Notes under the pieces: generated by a model
Database searches by the model: none
What the model was told of the DNA's origin: nothing
What the model saw: only the letters and a program-made list of their open reading frames with translations
Shown: positions 11,305-20,185 of the stretch, in pieces
How positions within the stretch are numbered: position 1 is the first letter of the stretch
Layout: every line of letters begins with the position of its first letter
Position numbers and translations under genes: made by a program
Source: Ulota crispa
Lineage: Eukaryota; Streptophyta; Bryopsida; Orthotrichales; Orthotrichaceae
Direction of reading: 5' to 3'
Assembly: GCA_963920765.1 (NCBI GenBank)
Contig: OY987244.1
Coordinates: 29,058,358-29,122,357, forward strand
DNA length: 64,000 bases

Positions 11305-11460
11305 TACCTAAGTGCAGGCTGGCGTAAGGTTGCCGCAGCTGCTTCAATCAGTTCCTTGCGAAACACGTCCTTGGCGCACATGCATCAGACACATAACGTC
11401 AGAGCCGAGAGGCCTCTCGTACGAACAGAGAGCACCATCCGGGTGCTCGATGGTTTGCTT
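11305..11460. other. G+C-rich island, possible gene fragment
   Basis: This stretch is much richer in G+C than its surroundings and carries a 14 bp perfect palindrome CGAGAGGCCTCTCG and a hairpin AGCACC-ATCC-GGGTGCT. On the minus strand a frame starting MCAKDVFRKELIEAAAATLR runs to a consensus donor (CTTAG followed by GTAAGC, near 11308). A plus-strand frame is also open across it. I do not recognise the product, and the strand is unresolved. Confidence 0.25.
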
Positions 11461-11726
11461 ATCTGTTTATTTGTTTGTTTGTTTGTCAGTGCCTCTCTGC
11501 ACTTTGAGGAGAGCTCCTTTTGTCTTCACAAAGAAAAGCTGGACCTACAGCGAGGGATGGCTTTTGAATACGTCCTTACTTGAAAAAGTAAGATTCCTTT
11601 TATTACCGTACTCTTTCTCAATAATACAGAAATCACCAGGTATCCTCTATCTTGTGCCTGCTCTAGTAACCCTAATTTGCCGTTAAATCTTCACAACGGG
11701 TTCAAAATTCTATTCCATTCTTTTAA

Positions 11727-11806
11727 CCCTGAAGGGCCGGCGGGTATGACCGCGAATACACGGGCCCAGTGTACGCGTAAGGGACAATTTTCGTTCCCTT
11801 CAGCGT
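11727..11806. mobile_element. Short T4 element, 80 bp
   Basis: Left end CCCTGAAGGGCCGG and right end GTTCCCTTCAGCGT are inverted matches, with TTAA at 11723-11726 and 11807-11810. Confidence 0.5.
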
Positions 11807-11906
11807 TTAAGGGATAATTTATGGATCCACAATTTGCAATACAATCCCACTTCATTGTTGCAATTAGAGTCTTTGTTCTTCCTGGTGCAATATTGAGAGA
11901 CTTTAA

Positions 11907-12814
11907 CCCTTTAATGACCACACTCATTTTCACAGAATCCACTGAAAACAGGGGCTGTAAGTTTAGATTTGGAATTAACTCAAATATGGACCCATTTTCA
12001 ATAATCCAACCGTACAAATGGGAAGTACACCTTGTTTATTGTAAAGTACCAAATTTTCAGCTAGATCTACCGTTGGAGGTGAAACATTATAATGATTGAG
12101 TGAGCCATATGCGGAAAATCTCTTGTGTTTCATTCTTGTATAGTTTTGAATGTTAACCTTTCATGCAAGCTTTGATTGAGAAAAGCCTTACATTTCTAGA
12201 AAGCAGGGTTTCCCACCTTTCCAACAAGACTAGTTTCACACAAAATAGACAAAAATAGCAATCACAAGGTGTAGCCAAGTGGACAAAAAGGGTCCAAAAA
12301 CCCACTTTCTTTGCTACCTTAAAACGGTTTTACAAGAAATCTAATAATTATTTTGGAAAATCCAATTGGTGAAAACAATCAAGAATTGGCCTTGAATGTA
12401 GGATGATAAATTTTAAAGCCAAAATGACAACAACATTTTAGTAGATCTTCAAATACTACAATTATACTACTACCGTAATATGAAAACAATGCAAGCATAT
12501 TTCTTAAGCAATTTGAATTTTTTTAGAATTGCGCAATTGAAATTTGACATTCTTCTTGCATACTTGATGTATTGTGTTGTTGCTTTGATCCATCTTTAAC
12601 AAAAATTGGATACGTATTTTGAAGCCATGCCGTATAAACACCATTATTTATCAACTCACATAACCAATTGCATTGTTATTTTGTTAGATGGATGCAAAAT
12701 TCTTATGATCACATGCATACTTCAAGACCAAATTCTAAATTATTAAGCAATTTCAACCTACAAGCCAAAAACCACTCCTAGCGACCAAAATATGGTTGCG
12801 TGGTCCTTAAAGGG
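11907..12814. mobile_element. T4 element, 908 bp
   Basis: Left end CCCTTTAATGACCACAC and right end GTGGTCCTTAAAGGG are inverted matches, with TTAA at 11903-11906 and 12815-12818. No gene is seen inside. Confidence 0.7.
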
Positions 12815-12828
12815 TTAAGGTAGACATA

Positions 12829-13150
12829 CCCATTCCCAAGCGTTAATTAAGGTTTTAGGGTACCACAAGAAATTGGAAAAAAGTATTGTAGAAAATTTTA
12901 TATTAAAGGGCAAATTTATAGCTCATAGAGTCCTTAAAAGCAATTCTAGACTAACCTTAACATTGTTTGGATGTGTTCCTATAAGGGCACTGGATGGTCC
13001 CAATCCCAACCCTCTCAAATCAACTTAATAGCTGACAAAAGGGAAGATTTGCTTATGCAAGTAGTGTTCAATCCTCTATTTTGGATTCAATAATGTATGA
13101 TGGAATCCCTTAAATCTAGAGTGTGGAATTGGGAGCCGCTCAAGAATGGG
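12829..13150. repeat. Dispersed repeat J, copy 2
   Basis: Matches 9711-9755 plus 10134-10475 and lacks the T4 insertion found in that copy. It begins just after the TTAA of the previous T4 element. Confidence 0.6.
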
Positions 13151-13217
13151 TTAGTCTACTTTAGAGTGATAAGGATGAGGATATTGGGAACTGCCGTTTT
13201 CAATTCTTAACCCTTAA

Positions 13218-13304
13218 CCCTTAAAGGACAAGGAGGCCAAAAAACGTCCGCAAAAATTACTTGTTGTGCAACCATTCCACAATAACTAGCCCGTCCTTAA
13301 AGGG
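13218..13304. mobile_element. Short T4 element, 87 bp
   Basis: Ends CCCTTAAAGGAC and GTCCTTAAAGGG, with TTAA at 13214-13217 and 13305-13308. The left side has two further TTAACCC steps in tandem. The right TTAA is shared with the next element. Confidence 0.6.
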
Positions 13305-13308
13305 TTAA

Positions 13309-13836
13309 AGAACCATAGGACATAGTATATACGCTGTTGTATAATTTGTATTTGCTACAAGTAAGAAGTTTTAATTTGGGATTTAAAGTAGCTCACTAGA
13401 ACCAATTTGATCTATTCTCCAACTTCTTTGTTGATCTCAAATGTAATAAAGGTGTGAATCCATTCGAATGAAACGCCGTGATATTTACATTTTCTTTTAG
13501 AAATTTTTGTTTTGGGAGAAGTTTTGCTAAATTTTGGGTTTGTTTGTGTGCACTTGGTCGGAGGAGCTCCGGGCTACTGCAAAATCCTGCGCATGCCCGT
13601 TTGGAACCACCTGCTAACCCGTAAAGGACCTAGCGTACTGTTGCGGCCAGTAGAATACGAGATGTTTTTCTTGTATTTGGACTAAATTCACACCTTTACT
13701 ACATTTGAGATTAATAAAGAAGTTGGAGAATAGATCAAAGTCGTTCTAGTGGGCTATTGGAGATCTCAAATTAAAATTTCTTTTTGGTAGCAAATGCTAG
13801 TTATACGGCAATGTATATACTATGCCCTATGGTCCT
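13309..13836. mobile_element. Long-arm TTAA-flanked foldback element, 528 bp
   Basis: Inverted arms of roughly 170 bp begin AGAACCATAGGACATAGTAT and end in its inverse (ACTATGCCCTATGGTCCT). Flanks are TTAA on the left (13305-13308) and TGAA on the right (13837-13840). A left arm alone recurs at 42228-42400. It stands between two T4 elements and shares flanking bases with both. Confidence 0.75.
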
Positions 13837-13840
13837 TGAA

Positions 13841-14064
13841 CCCCTAAAGGGCCCTTGGGCTTTGGAGCTACACTACCAAATATGGTCGCAACCAATATTC
13901 AGAAGTTTGAATCAATTAGAAATTCAGTGTTACAACCATACATATTGAAAAGTTGTGTAATAGTGGGTGCATAATTTTTTTTGGAAAGCCCTCAAAGCAG
14001 CTCAAATACATATGTACCTACGACCGTACATACGGCCACAAAGGGCTTTTGGGCCGTTCATGGG
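13841..14064. mobile_element. T4 element, 224 bp subfamily
   Basis: Begins CCCCTAAAGGGCCC and ends GGGCCGTTCATGGG, with TGAA on the left (shared) and TTAA on the right (14065-14068). The interior, with CATACATATTGAAA and GGAAAGCCCTCAAAGCAG, is shared with 57912-58143. Confidence 0.7.
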
Positions 14065-14067
14065 TTA

Positions 14068-14397
14068 AGGTAGGAACACCCATAAGTGTCAGTGTCCCCA
14101 TAAGCGTCAGTGTCCCCATAAGCGTCACCTCTGAAATCTTGGAAAACCTGTGGAAGTAGATAGATGTAATGACAAGAATGTACAACTTGTGAACATGAAA
14201 TCTTAAAAGTGATTATGGATGCAATGGCAGTTTGCTCTTTAAAAATTCACAACTTATTCTCACAGTATCCAAATAATACATTCAAAAGTACAAACTATAT
14301 ATTTTTATTCCTAATAGGATCATATAATTTACTAGTTGTTTATTAATAGTCACCATGTTCAAAACCCTTAGTTTGACGTCTATGGGTGCTCCTACCT
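14068..14397. mobile_element. TA-target MITE, AGGTAG family type B, copy B3 (reversed)
   Basis: Inverted relative to B1. Ends AGGTAGGAACACCCATAAGT and GGGTGCTCCTACCT, with TA at 14066-14067 and 14398-14399. Both TAs sit inside TTAA sites of neighbouring T4 elements. A short tandem GTGTCCCCATAAGCGTCA lies near the left end. Confidence 0.8.
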
Positions 14398-14400
14398 TAA

Positions 14401-14640
14401 CCCCTGAGCGCCCAGGCCAGATTCACTCAAATCCATAACCTTGTGTACTTAGTCCAATAAAAGTATTACTTAAGTAAAACCAAAGAGCTTGAATCTTTTT
14501 GAGTGGTAGTAGACACATGTATGAAGGTACATGAAAAAATACAAATCCTTTAACTTTACCATTAAGAAGAGAATAAGAGTCAAACGTAAACATTTTTAAA
14601 AACTGAGCCCCCCATTTATCGCATGTGGGGCGCTCAGGGG
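14401..14640. mobile_element. T4 element, 240 bp, CCCCTGAGCGCCC ends
   Basis: Near-perfect inverted ends CCCCTGAGCGCCC and GGGCGCTCAGGGG, with TTAA at 14397-14400 and 14641-14644. The same GTGAGCGCCC motif starts the element at 40812. Confidence 0.8.
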
Positions 14641-14649
14641 TTAACTCAC

Positions 14650-14790
14650 CTGCAGCACACTTGCACATCCCACGATATGATTGATTATTGCAACGGATGC
14701 TCGTATACCGCAGAGAAACCCTAAGAGAAGGATGTGCAGATTGCAGAAGGGGCGTGCATCAGGGCTGAGCGTGTCAGGTACGAGCCCCAT
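14650..14790 (-). other. Possible first coding exon, unknown protein
   Basis: On the minus strand a 47-codon frame starts at ATG 14788-14790 (MGLVPDTLSPDARPFCNLHI, then a hydrophobic stretch ILLLGFLCGI, ending CASVLQ) and runs in phase to a strong donor CTGCAG followed by GTGAGT. The right TTAA of the T4 element at 14401 begins five bases into that intron. A second, overlapping frame from an earlier ATG is open for fewer codons. G+C content is raised. I do not recognise the protein. Confidence 0.3.
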
Positions 14791-14997
14791 AACTTGACCA
14801 TGAAAGGGCTGATTGGGAAATATTAAAAAATTCTAGAATGAGGCATGATTGATTGATTGTGCACAAAAGTTTGAATTTAAGTTATTTTAATGAATTTGTA
14901 AAATACAGTAAAATTTTCAACAAACGACTTTGTTCCAAAGTATTTAGGCTTACAGATATCATGTGATTGATAAATTCAAATTTGATTTTTTCTTTAA

Positions 14998-16102
14998 CCA
15001 CTAAAGGTCCAAGCCCTTCGTTTTGGTGAAAGTTCCGAAAAACTGCCACTTTTGGGGAACGAGTAGAAAAGTAGGAAAATAAGTTTGTTTTGGAAACCCA
15101 ACCGTAAGATCTTGCCCTAAACTATGGGAAGTATATGTGGGAAAAAAATCATCTTATTCTAAATGTAGACACTACAAGGAGAACTATCCAGAATGACAAA
15201 AATATGTCCAAATCAACATGGCTAGATCTACAGAAATTGTCCAATTTGATAGCTTTTTTGTCTTTTTGGACACATTTAGTCAAATTGGACATGTCACTTA
15301 GAACACAATTTCTTGGAGTGAGAAGAATGAGATATTGACATTTTGAAGTGAAAAAAAAAAAAAAAAAAAAAAAAAATCATTATTGCCCAAATTTTTTAGA
15401 AACTTTTGACCACTCATGTATCCAAAAAATTGCTCTACGCAAAGTTGAGGTTTATTTTTTCCATGTAGAAGACCAAGTTAGGTAAGTGTGGGAGAATTCT
15501 CAAATGAATTGGAGGTATGAATCATACTTTGTAAAATCTTGCAATGCTATAAGGCCATGAAATTTGCATATACACTAGGCAGAATTGGAGGATTTATGTA
15601 AAATTCAAAAATCTAAATTACTTTGATCCAAATGGTAAAAACCAAGGATTCTTAGTCTATTACAACTTGGAAAAAAGAAGTCAAGAAGCAAATACACAAA
15701 GAGTTCAAAAAAGTAAAGCACCAAATTTTACAAGGGACAAAAAGAGGTTTGGGAGTCTCATACATACCGGCAAACAAAAACTTCTCACTCATCAGTCAAA
15801 ATTGAATGATTCAAAGCTTCTCACATATATAAAAATCTAAAGAATTGATTTTAGATTGATTTTATTTTTAACTGCAATATATAAAGAAGTTTTCAAGATG
15901 TTTGCCTTCTTCCATTTTTCAGAAATTCAAATATAACTTCTTCAATAAATGCCAAACTAAAGAAAAAATTAGATGCCCTCGCAAATTTTTGAATTCTCCA
16001 TGTTCCATAAAGATTTCAAAAAAAAATCACAAAGTAATTTAGCTATAAGTACATGCACATATACCCGCTTGGTCCTTGAGAGGCCACTTGAGCCTTTAGG
16101 GA
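14998..16102. mobile_element. T4 element, 1105 bp
   Basis: Begins CCACTAAAGGTCCAAGCCC and ends GCCTTTAGGGA, with TTAA at 14994-14997 and 16103-16106. The right part shares the CTTCTCA...CATC...GATTCAAAGCTTC segment of the foldback subfamily. A CACTACAAGG motif and the segment GGACACATTTAGTCAAATTG inside suggest a nested CACTA-type remnant (from 15170). Confidence 0.6.
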
Positions 16103-16388
16103 TTAACCTTGTTTAATTTGTATGTTGTATGTTCTAGCAATTAGGGGTGATTCAGACTATGTTTCGTGTTCCATGTGACAAAGTCTTATGCAAGTGCCAA
16201 ATCCTAATTTTTTGGCCTAGAAAAATGTAATAAAATATAGTATTAGTGGGACTTGGAACCACATAGTGTGCAAGCCAAAGTCCCAACTCTAATTCCCAAG
16301 TCTCATATCTATTGTCATGTTTCAAGTATTTACTGACTATTTTTTTCACCACATTTTTTGAGGTAATCTTCTCTCACCTTCATCAACC

Positions 16389-17215
16389 ATGGATTCAAGA
16401 AAGCAACAAATGCTTATAGTGCTTGCTCTTTTCATGGTCATGAAGCATGTAATTGTTGATGTTATAGCATTGCAAAAGTTTGCAGTTTATCAAGAAAATG
16501 TCAAAATTATGATGATGGAGCTTTCTATTCTTGAGATTGTTAAAGTTCTTTTTACAAGAACTATTTGGTAAATTCCAAGGACTGAACAATTTTTGGAGGA
16601 AGGCCTTTTTGGTTCTTCTATGGAGAGTACATTTTGACATCAAACAAAGATAAATAAATCTACTTTTGATTATTTTTGTCATCTTTTAGGACTTGTTTTG
16701 GGAAAAAAAACATATAAACTTGGGAAAAAATATTTATGTTAATACTAGAGTTGTTGTAACTCTTTCTTGTTTAGATTTTTTAAATTCTTTAGCTATAATT
16801 GGAAACCTATATGATTTTGGTGTAAGTACAACTTCAAAAAATGTAAATGAATGTTGTGAGGCTATAAGAGAGCATTTGAGGCCTTTGGTATTTTCTAAGC
16901 GTATTTTATCTTGTATTAAACAAATAGCTAAAGAGTTTGGGGTTCTGCATGATATTCTTTATATTTTAGGTGCAATTGATGGTAGCTATATTCATGTTAT
17001 AGCTCCTTTTATAGATCTTATGGCATATTATTGTTGAAGGGTTTCTTTTTATTTATATTACAAAGTGTAGTATATGTAAAATGTAAATTTTGGGATTTTG
17101 ATTTTGGAAGACCTGGAAAAATCTGTAATTTGGTATGTAAACTAGGTTTTGCATTTTTCTACAAAACCCAAGAAAAATTAGTATATGGGTTCTTTAAGGG
17201 GAATAGTGAAATAAG
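16389..17215 (+). pseudogene. PIF/Harbinger (HARBI1-like) transposase, broken
   Basis: The peptides follow the order of a plant Harbinger DDE nuclease. They run from an N-terminal start (MDSRKQQML...), through the helix STFDYFCHLLGLVLGKK, RVVVTLSCLDFL, the segment CCEAIREHLRPLVF, and the catalytic-region motif GAIDGSYIHVIAP followed by YYC, KGF and CKFWDFDFG. These pieces lie in at least three reading frames (16389, 16693, 17031) with internal stops, so the gene is dead. Similarity fades after about 17215, before the final catalytic acidic residue. Identification to family is confident. The element's own ends were not found. Confidence 0.8.
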
Positions 17216-17459
17216 TCTATCATTTGTAATTAAAATCACTTTCAAAAAGATAATTATTTCAAAAGATTTAAATAAAGGAAAACACTCTTATTCCCAAGTT
17301 AATTGCATTCACTTGCAATCCATTACTTATGCATTAGACACAACGTATGAAGTCACAATCTTGTCTAGTGTTCTAAAAGGGAGGTCAAATAGTCTTGGTC
17401 AAATAGGCAAGTCTGGTCAAATTGTCTTTATGCATGCTCTATCATGACCTAATCAAAAT

Positions 17460-18277
17460 GCCATGATAATATTTGTATATATAAAATATAGATAATTCTT
17501 TTATTATTCATTTTTATGTTTTTGGTCAACAATTCTAGTCACCGCATTTTTTTAGAGCTTTTTCTTTTAATTATAACTTAATGCAAATGCTTAATGTGTC
17601 AGTCTTTTATGGCAATTAATCTTAGTTGGGCAATAATCGTAGATTGCACAATCAAATAGTTTTAAATACTTACATGGCAATATGTGTTTCTACTTCTAGG
17701 TGAATTGTTCTAGTTTACACATATTAGCACCTTATGGCCAATTTTGACAAACACAATCAGCAAGAATCATCCCTCCACTGCTACTCAGTTGTCTTTTTCA
17801 GCAATTTGTTTGTTCAGAAATTCCAATGCTAATTCTTCACTTGCTAATCCTTCGTTTGTTCACCAATTTTGGCGTCCTCCTCTTCTCCTAGCGCTGCCAA
17901 ATTCTCCAATTTTTGTTGCAACGTCAACTTCCACGGCTTCATATCTCCATTTTGGAAATCTCATGACTCATCGCTCTGTGCAAGCTCACAGCCTCCATTT
18001 TGACTTCCAATTGTCTTTTTTTCAGACTACAAGTGCCATAGCAAACTTGTTTGTTGAACTTCTATTTTGGAAACTTTCCAATTCTGCTCCTTTGGCAATC
18101 TGGCTCCATCTGAACCTTGGCTTGATTGCAGGAGTCGCAGCTTTAAATTTTGATCCTGCTATGCTAGAATGTCAATCCTCAACCACCTTGTCGTTGCTTC
18201 AGAATCTTGTCAATGTGCTCCAAGCCTTCTCGGTAGTCAATCTTTAGTCCTAGCAAAATTTGGGTAGAAGGAAATTA
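17460..18277. other. Stretch without a supported gene
   Basis: Contains a 167-codon plus-strand frame (17744-18247) rich in Ser, Leu and Asn with no domain I recognise. The upstream sequence is A+T-rich. Nothing else is supported. Confidence 0.35.
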
Positions 18278-18550
18278 CCTCATATTCAGTAAAATGGGAG
18301 TTTTCCATTGAAATGAGAGTAATGGAAAGGAAAGTTGACAAAAGGTTTTATGTCAATTCAACTCAATTTGAGCTAAATTGACATAAAAAATTTCAGATTT
18401 TACCTAAAATTAAAAGGTTTTACTGCAATTTAGGTTGACTCAACCTAAATTGCAATAAAACCTTTCAAAACTAACCTGAAATTGAAAAGCTTTATGTCTC
18501 CTTTGGTTATTTTGGGAGGTGTCCAATCTCCCATTTTACTGAATATGAGG
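18278..18550. mobile_element. Tourist-like (PIF/Harbinger) MITE, 273 bp
   Basis: Perfect 23 bp inverted ends starting CCTCATATTCAGTAAAATGG, flanked by TTA at 18275-18277 and 18551-18553. TTA duplication is the Harbinger pattern. The inside holds two more palindromes: TTTTATGTCAATT...AATTGACATAAAA, and GGTTTTACTGCAATTTAGGT with its inverse around a GACTCAA centre. Confidence 0.85.
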
Positions 18551-18553
18551 TTA

Positions 18554-19957
18554 AATGATCACTAACACGCATGAAAGCTTGTTGAGCATCTGACTAACAA
18601 TCAACCAAGCGACTCCCTGAAACACACGTGCATTCAATTTTGTGTAGATCTCGTGAACTTGTGTTTGGAGCATACATAAAGTTTCTCCACCTTTCTTGAT
18701 CTGCTCACACTAGTAGGTGCAATAACAATTACGGCCTTGCTTTATTAACGCTTGCAAACACCAACGGACTGTATCATAAAAGTTCCAGCATCATTGAGTA
18801 GTCTTTCCTTTTAGGGATTTAACTGTATTTTTTTTCTTTCTAGAAAACTTTTCTAATTGCTCACACAACTCTCGCATTCACGCACATGCAAAATTAGTCA
18901 CAAATATACAACAAAAACATAATAGAATAATATATTATTGATATCAATACAATTTGGGACTTACAAAAATGCCAAATTTTTAATATGTTTTCTACTCTAT
19001 TTATATTCTTTGAAACTGAAAAGTCCCATCATTTCCAAAGGATGGTGACCTACCATCGTTCTACTTTTCTTTTACTTTAAGCTATTTTTAAATATTTTAA
19101 AGTATGTTAAAGTAATTTTTTCTTTTCTTTTTTATTTTAAAATCTTAAATAGTCCTAAAAGTCATAAAAACTAATTAAAGCTTCTGCTTTATTTTTTAAG
19201 ACTACGGGGTATTATTTCAAAAATCTGAAATAAAGAAAAAATTAATGAAAGAAGCTTTTTTACCATATAAATAAATAGAAAATGCACCATATTTTATAAG
19301 GCCATAATTCTATTGACTATTTACAAGTGAACAGGAGGAATTATCAAGAGAAATATCTCATTAGAAGTTTATCTAGTCTAGTAACAAAATAGCAATCAAG
19401 AGAACCTTTGGAATTTTAAATAGTAGTTGGTAAATTTTGATAAAAATTAACAACATTCTTCTACCAAATGTTTCTAATCTTGAGATCACAAGCATATGTT
19501 TGCACAATTTGTGCATTATGAAAAATGATAAACATTACTTGGACAAAAGAGATAGAAGAAGAGCTATTGCATTTGATCAATAGTTTATTGAGGGATTTCC
19601 ACAATATTTGTTCATTCAATATGTTAGATTTTTTTAAAGAAAATGAGGAGGTTAGAAAAACAAATTGTAGTTGCTAAGTACAATAAAAAAGATTTAGAAG
19701 AAATAAAAACAAATAAAAATGAAGACAATATGGAAAGTTAAGAATTTATAAAAGAACGTGGTGATATAGGAAGGAGCATGTTATGAGAAAAAACAAAGAG
19801 ACATGAAGTATTGGCCAAAAAACTTTATAAAGAAAATTAGCCAGCAAATCAACCTTCCATTTCTAAAGTAGCATTAGTTTAAACATTGAGTAAATTATGT
19901 TTTTTCTAAAATTTGTCTTTAAGATTATCCATTTGATGATCTACTTTTTTTGAGGAG
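18554..19957. other. A+T-rich stretch with possible coding remnant
   Basis: Around 19640-19860 a plus-strand frame with several stops reads as a charged, helix-like peptide (MRRLEKQIVVAKYNKKDLEE). It may be a decayed transposon gene but matches nothing I can name. The remainder is A+T-rich with no clear feature. Confidence 0.25.
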
Positions 19958-20185
19958 CTATTTTGGTTTTTCAAAATGTTTTATTAATCCAATACCATGT
20001 TCTACAATTCTTTCAAAAATGTCAATTGCTTTAGCATAAAAATCATGTTTACTTTGAGAAAAATATGAAGTAGAGTCAATATTTATTTTTGGAATGGCAT
20101 TTTCTTGAGAAGAATTTACTCTAGCATTATTCAAAACTATTGTAATTGCTAAAACATTCTTTACAACTTGGTCAGCTTGATGTGA
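19958..20185 (-). other. Open frame without start, possible coding remnant
   Basis: A 75-codon minus-strand frame, starting HQADQVVKNVLAITIVLNNA and ending in GLIKHFEKPK then TAG, is open despite high A+T content. It has no ATG and no domain I recognise. It may be a remnant of the same decayed element as the transposase upstream. Confidence 0.25.

Noticed and set aside
17744..18247. 167-codon plus-strand open frame
   Set aside because: No recognisable domain, low-complexity Ser/Leu/Asn composition, no promoter or splice signals; left as part of an unassigned stretch.
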